64,000 bases of DNA from Bradyrhizobium elkanii USDA 76 (GTDB taxonomy: Bacteria; Pseudomonadota; Alphaproteobacteria; Rhizobiales; Xanthobacteraceae): positions 744,001 through 808,000 of the forward strand of contig NZ_CP066356.1 in assembly GCF_023278185.1 (NCBI RefSeq), read 5' to 3'. Both the position numbers and the translations under genes were made by a program. This document shows positions 15,960 to 24,907 of this stretch, piece after piece. The notes beneath the pieces were generated by a model that ran no database searches, was not told the DNA's origin, and saw only the letters and a program-made list of their open reading frames with translations. Position 1 is the first letter of the stretch. Every line of letters starts with the position of its first letter.

Positions 15960-17117
15960 ATGAGCTTGCCCGAAAAGACGGATCCATCGGATCGAAGTGC
16001 GAGCGCTAGTTGGGCGCAGGACGCTTGGCTATGGCCGTTTGAAGCCGCGCGATTGGCGCTGGACGTCTACTCGCAGTGGTACCCCAATCGTGCGCCCGAG
16101 CCCACAGATTCGCCGGGTGAAGTGGCGTCGCTGCCCTGGACGACAGCCCATTCGGTCGCGCTTCAGCTGCCGTCGATGTGCTTGCTGGATTTCTCAAGAG
16201 CGGCCGAAGGCCGGCCGTTGCTGGTCTGCGCGCCCTATGCGCTGCATCGCGCGCAGATTGCGGATCTCGCCCCCGGCTACAGCTTGATGGAGGCGTTGCA
16301 GAAGGCTGGCGTTGCGCGTCTCTATCTCACGGATTGGCGGTCGGCGGCACCCGAGATGCGATATTTCTCGATCGACACCTTTCTGTCCGATCTAAACGTG
16401 GCCGTCGACACGATCGGGCCGCCGGTCGACCTTGCAGGTCTCTGTCAGGGCGGCTGGCTGTCCTTGCTCTATGCGGCGCGCTTTCCCGGCAAGGTGCGGC
16501 GGCTTGTGCTTGCCGGCAGCCCGGTCGACGTTTCGGTGCCGTCAGAGCTTTCCAGGATGGTTGCCTCGCTGCCGCAGCAAGGCTTCGAGGCGCTGGTGCG
16601 TCAGGGGGATGGGATTGTCAGTGGCAAGCAGATGCTGAAGGTCTGGAGTATCCCGTTCAGTCTGCTTGACGTGGAAGCGGCGCTGCAGCGACGGCTCGAC
16701 GGTACGTCGGAGGATGCACGGGCGCTGCTCGACCGTTTCACGCACTGGGACAGCGATCCCCTCGATCTGCCGGGTACCTACTACCTTGAAGTGACCGACT
16801 GGATCTTTCGCCAGAACCGGATTGCGGCCGGGCACTTCGTCGCGCTTGGCCGCAAGATCGATCTTGCTGCGGTGAAGCTGCCGGTCTTCCTGCTCGCAGC
16901 GGAGAACGACATCGTCGTTCCGCCCGACCAGGCGTTTGCGACGATGCGGCTGTTGGGCACGCGGCCGGCGTGGCTGCAACGAGAGACCGAGCCGTGTAGT
17001 CACCTCGGCCTGTTCATGGGCCGCAGGGCTCTGGCCGGTTCGTGGCGTCGGATTGCACGCTGGCTTCAGTCTGATCTCGGCGAGACCGCGAACGAGCGAT
17101 CGCGTATCAGCGTGTGA
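15960..17117 (+). CDS. Short PHA-synthase-like alpha/beta hydrolase
   Basis: The 385-residue protein has a lipase-like box with cysteine nucleophile, DLAGLCQGGWLSLLYA (C162), as in polyhydroxyalkanoate synthases. Acid D317 lies in AAENDIVVPP and H348 in EPCSHLGLFMGRR, completing a Cys-Asp-His triad. LLVCAPYALHRAQIADLAPG and ARLYLTDWRSA also match PhaC. It is much shorter than class I synthases (about 590 residues) and lacks their long N-terminal region; class III PhaC is nearer in length. It could be a divergent synthase or a PHA-granule-related acyltransferase. No phaA, phaB or phasin gene is adjacent. Confidence 0.7.
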   Translation: MSLPEKTDPSDRSASASWAQDAWLWPFEAARLALDVYSQWYPNRAPEPTDSPGEVASLPWTTAHSVALQLPSMCLLDFSRAAEGRPLLVCAPYALHRAQIADLAPGYSLMEALQKAGVARLYLTDWRSAAPEMRYFSIDTFLSDLNVAVDTIGPPVDLAGLCQGGWLSLLYAARFPGKVRRLVLAGSPVDVSVPSELSRMVASLPQQGFEALVRQGDGIVSGKQMLKVWSIPFSLLDVEAALQRRLDGTSEDARALLDRFTHWDSDPLDLPGTYYLEVTDWIFRQNRIAAGHFVALGRKIDLAAVKLPVFLLAAENDIVVPPDQAFATMRLLGTRPAWLQRETEPCSHLGLFMGRRALAGSWRRIARWLQSDLGETANERSRISV

Positions 17118-17130
17118 GGTGTGATGTGAA

Positions 17131-17164
17131 ATGCCCCGAACTGCGATTTTGCAATCCGGGGCAT
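17131..17164. terminator. Hairpin between convergent genes
   Basis: ATGCCCCG (17131-17138) pairs with CGGGGCAT (17157-17164); the loop can pair again (TGC/GCA). It lies between the PHA-synthase-like gene and the convergent RidA gene, so it could serve both strands. There is no clear T tract. Confidence 0.45.
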
Positions 17165-17208
17165 CCGACATCTATCGCGACAGCGTGCGGCGCGCTTGCT
17201 CGTCGTGC

Positions 17209-17559
17209 TTACTTGGCCGCGACAACCATGATCTCGACATTGTACTGCGGCGCCGCCAGCTTGGCCTCGACGGTGGCGCGGGCCGGGGTGTTACCCTCCG
17301 AGACCCAGCCGTCCCACACCGCGTTCATCTCCGCGAAGGTCTTCATGTCGGTGATGTAGATCGTCGCGCTGAGCAGCTTCGACTTGTCGGTGCCGGCCTT
17401 GGCGAGGTGGCCGTCGATGATCGTCAGGATGTCCTTGGTCTGGTCGGTGACGCTGCCGCCCGCAGCCTTGCCGGCGACGACGCCGGCGAGATAGACGGTG
17501 TTGCCGTGCACGACGGCCTGGCTCATGCGCGGGCCGGTTTCGAAACGCTGAATGCTCAT
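17209..17559 (-). CDS. RidA/YjgF family protein
   Basis: The 116-residue trimeric enamine/imine deaminase-like protein has the Rid signature TPARATVEAKLAAPQYNVEI; the Arg of PARAT is the residue that binds the substrate carboxylate in active RidA. The N-terminus MSIQRFETGPRMSQAVVHGN and the middle ILTIIDGHLAKAGTDKSKLL are typical of the Rid4-7 groups. It would hydrolyse reactive enamines in the cytosol. ATG 17559 has GGAG at good spacing; an upstream in-frame GTG adds four residues. It is a single gene. Confidence 0.87.
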   Translation of the reverse strand: MSIQRFETGPRMSQAVVHGNTVYLAGVVAGKAAGGSVTDQTKDILTIIDGHLAKAGTDKSKLLSATIYITDMKTFAEMNAVWDGWVSEGNTPARATVEAKLAAPQYNVEIMVVAAK

Positions 17560-17582
17560 TTGGGTCTCCACTGAATGGCGGG

Positions 17583-17689
17583 CATGTCTATAGCGTTTTC
17601 AAGCGAAGTGGCTACCGCTTCGCGTGAAGAAAACGCGTCAAAACAAGAGATCGACAGGTTTGGTTCTGATTTGATCAGAACCAAACCTC
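17583..17689. repeat. Intergenic repeat with 15-bp perfect hairpin
   Basis: AGCGTTTTCAAGCGAAGTGG, then GCTTCGCGTGAAGAAAACGC, is followed by a perfect hairpin AGGTTTGGTTCTGAT/ATCAGAACCAAACCT (17657-17689, loop TTG). The same unit recurs inverted at 11373 and partly at 60303. It lies upstream of the RidA gene and downstream of the iron-sulfur/globin gene. Confidence 0.65.
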
Positions 17690-17779
17690 TAACCTGCCAG
17701 AGCGAGCGCCGCCACTGCACAATTTGCAGCGCCGTTCACCGAAATCGCCCGAAATTGCTCCGAGATCGGCTCGGCGCAA

Positions 17780-19231
17780 TCAGGTCGGCGGAGTCTGCCC
17801 GTTCGCCCAGCGGGCGAACAGCGCCACTCGCGCGGCCGGCCAGGCGCCGTCGCAGGGCATGGTCCCGGCCTTGAGCCGTGCCAGGATTTGTTGACCGTGC
17901 CTGGCGACATCCTCCTCCTTCCAGAGATCGAAGGTGAACAGCATCGAACTGCGATCCATCGGCCGGAACAGCGGCCGGATGTGCTGCTCGAATTGCACGG
18001 TCTCGTCTGAACCGGGCGGTGCCTCGATGTCATCGTTCGTGGCCTGCGCATCGCCTGCGATTGCGGACGGCCGTGCGGCCGGCGTTGCGTTGCAGACCCA
18101 CCACCATCGCGGCACCGGCATGTTCGGCGGCGGTGTTGCGCCGGCGCCGGAGTTCTCGACCGCGATCCGCGAGCCCCATTCGATATAGGCGACGAAGGCG
18201 GCGCGGAATTCCGGATCGCTCGGCAAGCCGGCATCGTCGGCGCTCTGCACCATGTAGGCGGCCCACAATGCGCGCTGCTCCGGCCGGATCTCCTTGCCGA
18301 TGTGCTGCGACACCATCCGCCGATAGCCGCCATAGCGCTCGGTGTAGAAGCGCGGGCCGCCGAACACTTCGCTCAGCCACGCCGCCACCCGTTCGGGATG
18401 GTCCGGCGACATCTCGGCGAAGAGCGGCCCGAGCAGCGGATCCTCAGGCACGTAACGGCTGTAGAAGATGCGCGTCATGTCGAGCAGCGCGGGATAGCCG
18501 CCGGCCCATTCGAACAATGTCGGCTCGCGCATCGGATCGGGAATGGGATCGCGAAACGCAACGCTCCAGTGCATGCCGCTGCAAAACGGCTTGTTCAGCG
18601 ACGCGCCGCAGCGGCACAGGCTGACATGCTCCTGCGACGCGCCCGCGTTCCGCGCGATCGATGCGCCGTCCTCATCGACCAGTTCGACATGGCCGGTGAC
18701 GCGATAGGGCCCGTCCTTCGACACTTCGATCTGCGGCGGCCGGTTGACGTCAGACAGGTTGTCGTCACGCTCCGGGCCAATGCCGATGCCGAGCGCCCCC
18801 GACGGGCACCTGCGCACCGCGTTGATGAGATCGTCCAAGCGCGCGCCGCTCGGCGCAATGAACGGCTCTTCGTCGAGACGAAACACGGAGGCGAGCCGGT
18901 CGGTGCAGAAGCCGGAATGCGCGCAGGTGCCGCGATTGTCGAACACATAGGCCTGCTGCCCGGCATAGACGTCGAGCCTGTCCGGCACGCGCCGCGGATC
19001 CCTGGCGTCGGTGAAGCCGCGCGCGACGTGGCTGTCGTCGCAGAATGGCTGGCTCTGCGACTGTCCGCAGCGGCAGAGTCGCGCCGGCGCCGCGGCTGCG
19101 ATCGGCACGCCGAGATGATCGACGATCGAAATGTCAGGGTCGGGTTCGTAGGGCCCGTTGCGTCTGACGACGATGTGCTTGCGCGGCTGTTGCTTGTCGC
19201 TTGGACCCTGGGCGGAATTGTCGTCTGTCAT
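17780..19231 (-). CDS. Multidomain CDGSH - Fer4_19 - CDGSH - group II truncated hemoglobin fusion
   Basis: The 483-residue protein carries, in order: a CDGSH 2Fe-2S motif (C53, C55, C64, H68); a divergent mono-cluster ferredoxin-like region (C103, C109 and C142 in RCPSGAL); a second CDGSH motif (C206, C208, C217, H221, with CSGMH replacing CDG-H); a truncated globin (about 240-360) with candidate proximal H310 in MVSQHIGKEI and W323 as the group II G8 Trp; and a C-terminal domain (about 412-480) with HIRPLFRPMDR and TMPCDGAWP. It may use its clusters to reduce the heme for O2 or NO chemistry. There is no signal peptide. It faces an HxlR regulator across 105 bases. Confidence 0.82.
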   Translation of the reverse strand: MTDDNSAQGPSDKQQPRKHIVVRRNGPYEPDPDISIVDHLGVPIAAAAPARLCRCGQSQSQPFCDDSHVARGFTDARDPRRVPDRLDVYAGQQAYVFDNRGTCAHSGFCTDRLASVFRLDEEPFIAPSGARLDDLINAVRRCPSGALGIGIGPERDDNLSDVNRPPQIEVSKDGPYRVTGHVELVDEDGASIARNAGASQEHVSLCRCGASLNKPFCSGMHWSVAFRDPIPDPMREPTLFEWAGGYPALLDMTRIFYSRYVPEDPLLGPLFAEMSPDHPERVAAWLSEVFGGPRFYTERYGGYRRMVSQHIGKEIRPEQRALWAAYMVQSADDAGLPSDPEFRAAFVAYIEWGSRIAVENSGAGATPPPNMPVPRWWWVCNATPAARPSAIAGDAQATNDDIEAPPGSDETVQFEQHIRPLFRPMDRSSMLFTFDLWKEEDVARHGQQILARLKAGTMPCDGAWPAARVALFARWANGQTPPT

Positions 19232-19336
19232 GCCTTGCAATGATCCCTGAACTCGCCCAACCCGTGCCAAGCGTGCTTAGATGGATCGATGGCGGCTCTC
19301 AACGAACCAGATGGAAAGTGCCGCGGGAGAGTTGCG

Positions 19337-19705
19337 ATGATCCGCAAGACCAAGCGCAAATATGGTTGCCCGGTCGAGTTCTTGATCGATCAGCTCAGCG
19401 GCAAATGGAAGACGGTGATCCTGAGCCGGCTCAAGATCCGGCCCATGCGCTACGGCGAATTGCGCCACGACATCCCGCAGCTCAGCGACAAGGTGTTGAC
19501 CGAGCGCCTGCGCGATCTCTGCAATTCAGGCTTCGTCAGGCAAGAGCGCGGCGGCGGCTCCGCGTGCTACTGCCTGACCAAACGCGGCGAGATGCTGAAG
19601 CCGATGCTGCAGGCACTCTACGATTGGGGCGAGGCCAACGCCGACACCTTCGGCGTCCGCTTCCTCGGCGCGGAGGCGGACCAGGGCAAGATGCGCAATT
19701 TCTGA
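19337..19705 (+). CDS. HxlR family transcriptional regulator
   Basis: The 122-residue winged-helix protein has the HxlR core: KYGCPVEFLIDQLSGKWKTV, LRHDIPQLSDKVLTERLRDL and a wing with LTKRGEMLKPML. The conserved Cys11 in RKYGCPV is the position used for thiol-based sensing in several HxlR proteins. GGGAGA precedes ATG 19337. Divergence from the multidomain iron-sulfur/globin gene suggests that it controls that gene, perhaps in response to reactive oxygen, nitrogen or electrophile species. Confidence 0.87.
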   Translation: MIRKTKRKYGCPVEFLIDQLSGKWKTVILSRLKIRPMRYGELRHDIPQLSDKVLTERLRDLCNSGFVRQERGGGSACYCLTKRGEMLKPMLQALYDWGEANADTFGVRFLGAEADQGKMRNF

Positions 19706-19925
19706 ATATTAGAAGAATACGTCTGAGTTGCCCGACGTGTCAAGTTGCTTGGTCGAACGCCGGCCACCGCCGGCTCCTTTGCATGGGGTTGTTTTCGATA
19801 TTTTGGCGCCGCCCCCGGCGATGGTCGCATAAGCACTGGTCCAGAGAGCGGATTTCCGGCGGAACCTTAGGCAAGGAAAGCCCGTTGTCGCGGGACGTTG
19901 GGGGTAATCAACACAAGGAATAGTC

Positions 19926-20285
19926 ATGCGCATCCGCATCTCTACGGCGTCCGTCATCGTTGCGGCGCTCTCGCTCGGAACACCTGCTTGGGCGCAGGTG
20001 CAGGGAACGCAACCGAAGGCGATGCCGCAGGCTCAATCTGATCAGCCCACCGCCATCCGGAGCATCCAGGTCGTGGACATCAAGGAACTCAAGCCCGACG
20101 CCCGGTCGAAGGTCGAGGCTGTCGTCGCAAAGGCAAGCGAAGAGGACCTGCGGAACCTTCGCGGTTCCATCGACGCCTCTGAAGAAGCCGTATCCGCGCT
20201 GAAGGCGAAGGGCCTCAGCTCGGCACAAGTTGTCGCGGTCAATCTCACCAACGGCATCCTGACGCTTTTCACCAAGACGGCCTGA
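19926..20285 (+). CDS. Small secreted protein, unknown function
   Basis: The 119-residue protein has a signal peptide (residues about 1-23, ending TPAWAQ). The mature part has a Gln/Pro linker (24-40) and a compact helical region with VVDIKELKPDARSKVEAVVA and LRGSIDASEEAVSALKAKGL. No family is recognised. AAGGAA precedes ATG 19926. It is followed by a strong hairpin, so it appears to be its own transcript. Confidence 0.6.
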   Translation: MRIRISTASVIVAALSLGTPAWAQVQGTQPKAMPQAQSDQPTAIRSIQVVDIKELKPDARSKVEAVVAKASEEDLRNLRGSIDASEEAVSALKAKGLSSAQVVAVNLTNGILTLFTKTA

Positions 20286-20307
20286 ACAAATTCGGACTCA
20301 GCAAATC

Positions 20308-20337
20308 GAGGCCCGCCGGTTCTGGCCGGCGGGCCTC
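20308..20337. terminator. 12-bp perfect hairpin between convergent genes
   Basis: GAGGCCCGCCGG pairs perfectly with CCGGCGGGCCTC around TTCTGG. It lies 22 bases after the secreted-protein stop and 26 bases after the end of the KstD-like gene on the opposite strand. It probably serves both directions; no T run follows on the plus strand. Confidence 0.7.
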
Positions 20338-20363
20338 AACGCCCGCATCAGGGAAAGGCGCGC

Positions 20364-22022
20364 CTAGTTCACCGCCTTCGCCGCCGCGCGCCCTGCGTTG
20401 CGGCCCGAGAACAGGCAGCCGCCGAGGAACGTGCCTTCCAGCGAGCGATAGCCGTGCACGCCGCCGCCGCCGAAGCCGGCGGCCTCGCCGGCCGCGTAGA
20501 GCCCGCGAATGATCTGGTGGTCGTTGCCGAACACGCGCGAATCGAGGTCGGTCTCGAACCCGCCGAGCGTCTTGCGGGTGAGAATGTTGAGCTTCACCGC
20601 GATCAGCGGGCCGTGCTCGGGATCGAGGATGCGGTGCGGCTTCGCGGTGCGGATCAGCCTGTCGCCGATGTAGCGCCGCGCATTGTGCAGGTTCATCACC
20701 TGCGCATCCTTGACGTAGGGGTTGGTGATCTCGCGGTCGCGCGCCTCGATCTGCGCCTTGATGGCGTCGAGCTGCAACAGGTCGTTGCCTGCGAGCTTGT
20801 TCATGGCACTGATGAGATCGGCGAGATTGTCGCGCACGATGAAGTCGGCGCCGTGCTGCTTGAACGCCTCCACCGGCGCCGGCGCGCCCTTGTTGGTGGC
20901 GCGCTTGATCGTCATGCGCCAGCTCTTGCCGGTGAGGTCGGGGTTCTGCTCCGAGCCCGACAGCGCGAACTCCTTCTTGATGATACTCTGGGTCAGGATG
21001 AACCACGAATAATCGTAGCCGGTGCCCATGATGTAGTGCAGTTGCCCGAGCGTGTCGGAGCCCGGGAACAGCGGCGCCGGCAGCCGCTTGCCTGACGCGT
21101 CGAACCACAGCGACGACGGTCCCGGCAGGATCCGGATGCCGTGACGCGGCCAGATCGGGTTCCAGTTCCGGATGCCCTCGACATAGTGCCACATGCGATC
21201 GCGGTTGATCAGCCGCCCGCCCGCCGCCTCGGTGATGCCGATCATGCGGCCGTCGACATGCTCGGGCACGCCGGAGATCATGAATTTGGGCGGCTCGCCG
21301 AGCCGCTTCGGCCAGTTCTGCCGCACCAGGTCATGATTGCCGCCGATGCCGCCGGACGCGACGATCACGGCCTGCGCGCGGAAGGAAAAATCGCCGACGA
21401 CGTTGCGCGAGGAACTCTTGCCGCGCTCGACCGAGGTCGGTTCCAGGATCACGCCGCTGACGCCGTCGACCACACCGTTGGTGACGCTGAGCGCATCGAC
21501 GCGGTGGCGGAACTTGAATATCAGCCGTCCGCTGTTCGCGGCCTCGCGCGCGCGGCGCTCGAACGGCTCGACGATGCCGGGTCCCGTGCCCCAGGTGACG
21601 TGGAAGCGCGGCACCGAATTGCCATGGCCCATCGCGTCGTATCCGCCGCGCTCGGCCCAGCCGACCACCGGGAAGATGCGATGGCCCATGGCGCGCAGCC
21701 AGTCGCGTTTCTCTCCGGCCGCGAATGCGACATAGGCTTCAGCCCATTTGCGCGGCCAGTAATCCTCTTCGCGATCGAAACCGGCGGCGCCCATCCAGTC
21801 CTGCAGAGCGAGGTCTGCGGAATCCTTGATGCCGAGCCGGCGCTGCTCCGGCGAATCGACCAGGAACAGGCCGCCAAACGACCAGAAGGCCTGGCCGCCG
21901 ATGCTCTGTTCCCCTTCCTGATCGAGCACGATGACGCGCTTGCCTGCGTCGGCAATCTCGGTTGCGGCGACGAGGCCGGCAAGCCCCGCGCCAATCACGA
22001 TCACATCTGCTTCCTCAGCCAT
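20364..22022 (-). CDS. FAD-binding dehydrogenase, KstD/fumarate-reductase-like
   Basis: The 552-residue flavoprotein has an N-terminal FAD Rossmann motif, VIVIGAGLAGLVAATEIADA, then IGGQAFWSFGGLFLVDSP. A second FAD segment near the C-terminus reads GLYAAGEAAGFGGGGVHGYR and EGTFLGGCLFSGRNAG. This layout is that of the FAD_binding_2 family (3-ketosteroid-delta1-dehydrogenase, fumarate reductase, tricarballylate dehydrogenase). The specific substrate is not evident; no steroid genes are nearby. ATG 22022 is preceded by GGGGGA. It is a single gene, convergent with the secreted-protein gene. Confidence 0.85.
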   Translation of the reverse strand: MAEEADVIVIGAGLAGLVAATEIADAGKRVIVLDQEGEQSIGGQAFWSFGGLFLVDSPEQRRLGIKDSADLALQDWMGAAGFDREEDYWPRKWAEAYVAFAAGEKRDWLRAMGHRIFPVVGWAERGGYDAMGHGNSVPRFHVTWGTGPGIVEPFERRAREAANSGRLIFKFRHRVDALSVTNGVVDGVSGVILEPTSVERGKSSSRNVVGDFSFRAQAVIVASGGIGGNHDLVRQNWPKRLGEPPKFMISGVPEHVDGRMIGITEAAGGRLINRDRMWHYVEGIRNWNPIWPRHGIRILPGPSSLWFDASGKRLPAPLFPGSDTLGQLHYIMGTGYDYSWFILTQSIIKKEFALSGSEQNPDLTGKSWRMTIKRATNKGAPAPVEAFKQHGADFIVRDNLADLISAMNKLAGNDLLQLDAIKAQIEARDREITNPYVKDAQVMNLHNARRYIGDRLIRTAKPHRILDPEHGPLIAVKLNILTRKTLGGFETDLDSRVFGNDHQIIRGLYAAGEAAGFGGGGVHGYRSLEGTFLGGCLFSGRNAGRAAAKAVN

Positions 22023-22301
22023 GTTTGAGTCCCCCGGTCCCACCGGGATTCAAGACCGCCTCATTGCGCGTGGTCAACGCCAAATGGACCTTGCCTGTGG
22101 CGGCGGAGCACCAAGCACGTGCGCCACGCTGTTCCAGTTTGGGACCTTTCCCCAGTCCTACTGCAGCGTGCGCGCAACACCCAATTTGAATTTGTTTTGA
22201 CCGGCTTCGCTCGTCTGGACAAAAATACGCGCGCGCAACACGCTCACGATTGTCTTGCATCACAGACCAAACAGATTCGGTTTCGACTGGGGCTGGCCAA
22301 A

Positions 22302-22769
22302 ATGAAGTTGATGACGGGGTTGCTCGCTGCGGTTCTCCTGCTGGCGGGAATGGGGGTGTCTCAAGCTGTAGTCAGGATCGCCGACGATCGCGGCGGCAAG
22401 ATCGGCGTCTATGTCGACAGGTATCAGGACCTGCGGACATCGGGCGAAACGGTCATCATCGACGGGCTGTGCGCCTCGGCCTGCACCATCGTGCTCGGCA
22501 AGGTTCCTCACGACCGGATTTGTGTGACCTCGCACGCCAGTCTCGGCTTCCATGCCGCCTGGGACTACGGCGACAACGGCCGCCCGGTCCCCAATCCCGA
22601 AGCCACCCATATGCTGTACCTGATGTATCCGCCGGCGGTACGCAGATGGATTTCGGAGCGTGGTGGCCTGACCCGACGCATGATCTTCCTGCGCGGCAAG
22701 CAACTGCAGGCGCTGTACAGGCCGTGCTACCTCAACGCTCAGGCCTCGGCGCCGAAGCCCGCGCACTAA
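22302..22769 (+). CDS. ClpP-fold-like secreted protein
   Basis: The 155-residue protein has a hydrophobic signal (about 1-21). The core has GLCASACTIVLGKV (S59 in the SxC position) and VTSHASLGFHAAW (H84), the Ser/His arrangement seen in ClpP/crotonase-fold periplasmic proteins of alphaproteobacteria. The remaining residues have a conserved YPPAVRRWI helix and two late cysteines. Proteolytic activity is not established. An in-frame extension to 22119 was not used because 22302 begins a signal peptide; 22311 is another ATG. A second protein of the same fold is encoded at 52468. Confidence 0.7.
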   Translation: MKLMTGLLAAVLLLAGMGVSQAVVRIADDRGGKIGVYVDRYQDLRTSGETVIIDGLCASACTIVLGKVPHDRICVTSHASLGFHAAWDYGDNGRPVPNPEATHMLYLMYPPAVRRWISERGGLTRRMIFLRGKQLQALYRPCYLNAQASAPKPAH

Positions 22770-22924
22770 GCTCCGGCTGCTTCTCTGTTTGACCCTCGTC
22801 GGCCATTGGCCTGGCATGCGCCGGGGCCATGGACCAGCAAGCCCCGGAATCGCTCGCCATCATTTGACGGCCTGCGACCGCCATTGCGCTTGCTGCCTGC
22901 CGGAACCGGGCTTATCTCAGCCCC

Positions 22925-23113
22925 ATGGTTCAGCCGATCTCCACCCGATCCGAGCTCGTAACGGCTCCGCAGGGCCGGGTAGCGTCTGCGATCCTGTGGG
23001 GTGCGGCCGGTATCGGCGGATTGGCCCTGCTTGCCGCCGCCGCGCTCTGGTTCCACTACGGGACCGCGGTGTTTTTCGAAATGATCACGGCCGGCATCTC
23101 TGCCTGCTTCTGA
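22925..23113 (+). CDS. Small membrane protein upstream of SCO
   Basis: The 62-residue protein has one strong transmembrane segment (about 22-44, ILWGAAGIGGLALLAAAALW) after a short polar N-terminus. It ends 18 bases before the SCO gene and is probably co-transcribed with it. This suggests a membrane role linked to copper delivery or cytochrome oxidase assembly, but no family is recognised. Confidence 0.65.
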   Translation: MVQPISTRSELVTAPQGRVASAILWGAAGIGGLALLAAAALWFHYGTAVFFEMITAGISACF

Positions 23114-23131
23114 CAAGGACGTCCTCGCATC

Positions 23132-23722
23132 ATGCCCCGGACCACGCGCCCATTGGTGATCTTCGCTGCCTTCGCGGGCAGTCTGGCGGTCGGCTTGTTC
23201 CTCATGCTGTGGGCGATCGGGGGCTTGCGCACCGTTGCCGCGCCGGCCGCGATCGGCGGGCCGTTCCAGCTCACTGACCAGTCCGGCCAGACCATTACCG
23301 ACAAGAATCTCCAGGGTAAGCCGACCTTGATTTTCTTCGGCTTCACCCATTGCCCGGACATCTGTCCGACCTCGCTGTTCGAGATCTCGGAGGTCCTGAA
23401 GGCGATGGGCAAGGACGCCGATCGGGTGAATGCCTATTTCGTCTCGGTCGATCCGGAACGCGACACCGCCACCGCGATGAAGGATTACCTGTCGAGCTTC
23501 GATCCGCACCTCAAGGGCCTGACCGGCGATCCTGCTGCGATCGCCAAGGTGCTGTCGAGCTATCGTGTCTACGCCAAGAAAGTGCCGCTGAAGGATGGCG
23601 ACTACACGATGGACCACACCGCGCTGATCTATCTGATGGATCGCGACGGTCATTTCGTCGCGCCGTTCAATCTGAAACGGACGCCGGAAGAGGCGGCGGC
23701 CGATCTCAAACGGTATCTCTGA
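23132..23722 (+). CDS. SCO1/SenC family copper chaperone
   Basis: The 196-residue protein is anchored by an N-terminal helix (about 8-30) with a periplasmic thioredoxin fold. Copper ligands C74 and C78 lie in FTHCPDICPT and the third ligand H162 in MDHTALIYLMD. VSVDPERDTATAMKDYLSSF is the usual SCO helix. It delivers copper to the CuA site of cytochrome c oxidase or acts as a thiol reductant. Length and motifs are complete. It follows the 62-residue membrane protein. Confidence 0.92.
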   Translation: MPRTTRPLVIFAAFAGSLAVGLFLMLWAIGGLRTVAAPAAIGGPFQLTDQSGQTITDKNLQGKPTLIFFGFTHCPDICPTSLFEISEVLKAMGKDADRVNAYFVSVDPERDTATAMKDYLSSFDPHLKGLTGDPAAIAKVLSSYRVYAKKVPLKDGDYTMDHTALIYLMDRDGHFVAPFNLKRTPEEAAADLKRYL

Positions 23723-23813
23723 TCGCCAATTCCGGTTCAGAATTAACCCAATCGGCGCTCGCTTCAGGCGCCGATTCGGCTATAAGCCGTTCAATTTCCT
23801 GAAATTGCCGGTT

Positions 23814-24812
23814 ATGCCAAATCCCCCTGTCCAGCCCTTTGCCGTCCGTTCGCGCCAGCGTCGCCTGGCCGCGGGCATGATCGCGGCTGCCTTGCTGGCC
23901 CTGGCGGGTCCTGCAATCGGGCAGACGCCTGCAGCGCAACCACCGGCGGCGAAGACGGCCCCCGCACAAGCGGCGCCCGCGACACCTTCGGCGCCTGCTG
24001 CCCCGTCGGCCCCGACCCTGCCGCCCAAGGCCGCCGCCGAGGCCGCGCCGCAGGCGGTGCCGGGCTTCTGGGACCCGCGGCGCCGGCCGGACCGCCCGGA
24101 CCTGTCGCGCCTCACCGTGATCCGCTTCCTGACCGAGACCGACTATCCGCCGTTCAATTTCACCGGTCCCGACGGCAATCCGGCCGGGTTCAACGTCGAC
24201 CTGGCGCGTTCGCTCTGCGACGAGATCAAGGTCACCTGCACCATCCAGATGCGCCGCTTCGAGACCCTGATCGATGCCTTGGCGACCAACCGTGGCGATG
24301 CCATCATCGCCTCGATGGCCGTGACGCCGCAGCTGCGCGCCAAGGTCGATTTCACCGATCCCTATTACCGCGCGCCGGCACGCTTCGTGTCGCGCCGCGA
24401 CAACGTGATGCCGGAAATCCGCCCGGAATATCTCGAGGGCAAGAAGGTCGGCGTCATCGGCGGGACCTCGCACGAGGCCTACCTCAAGGCGATGTTCACC
24501 GACGCTGAAATCCATTCCTATCCGGATAACGACGCGCTGCGCGCGGCGCTGCGCCGCGGCGAGGTCGACTTCATCTTCGGCGATGCGATCTCGCTCGCGT
24601 TCTGGATCAACGGCACCGATTCCGCCGAATGCTGCGCCTTCTCCGGCGGTCCCTTTGTCGAGAGCCGCTATTTCGGCGAGGGCGTCGGCATCGCCGTCCG
24701 CAAGGGCAACGATCTGCTCCGGCAGTCGCTGAACTGGGCGCTGTTCCGGATCTGGGAAAAAGGCCGCTTCACCGATCTGTGGCTGCGCTATTTCTCGGTC
24801 AGTCCGTTCTGA
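23814..24812 (+). CDS. Amino-acid-type periplasmic substrate-binding protein (SBP_bac_3)
   Basis: The 332-residue secreted protein has a signal helix (about residues 15-36), an unusually long Ala/Pro linker (about 38-90), and a type II binding fold of the polar-amino-acid family. Key segments are FLTETDYPPFNFTGPDGNP, GFNVDLARSLCDEIKV, DFTDPYYRAPARFVSRRDN and the hinge strand GKKVGVIGGTSHEAYL. No permease or ATPase gene is adjacent, so it may be an orphan binding protein or feed a distant transporter. The Ala/Pro-rich linker is the odd feature. ATG 23814 was chosen over an upstream TTG. Confidence 0.85.
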   Translation: MPNPPVQPFAVRSRQRRLAAGMIAAALLALAGPAIGQTPAAQPPAAKTAPAQAAPATPSAPAAPSAPTLPPKAAAEAAPQAVPGFWDPRRRPDRPDLSRLTVIRFLTETDYPPFNFTGPDGNPAGFNVDLARSLCDEIKVTCTIQMRRFETLIDALATNRGDAIIASMAVTPQLRAKVDFTDPYYRAPARFVSRRDNVMPEIRPEYLEGKKVGVIGGTSHEAYLKAMFTDAEIHSYPDNDALRAALRRGEVDFIFGDAISLAFWINGTDSAECCAFSGGPFVESRYFGEGVGIAVRKGNDLLRQSLNWALFRIWEKGRFTDLWLRYFSVSPF

Positions 24813-24907
24813 CGCTGTGGTCTTCACCTCTCCCCGCATCCGCCTTCGCCCGAAGGCGGGCTTCGGCGGACAAGAGAGCGGGGCGAGGGAGCGTCGTTTT
24901 GCATTTT

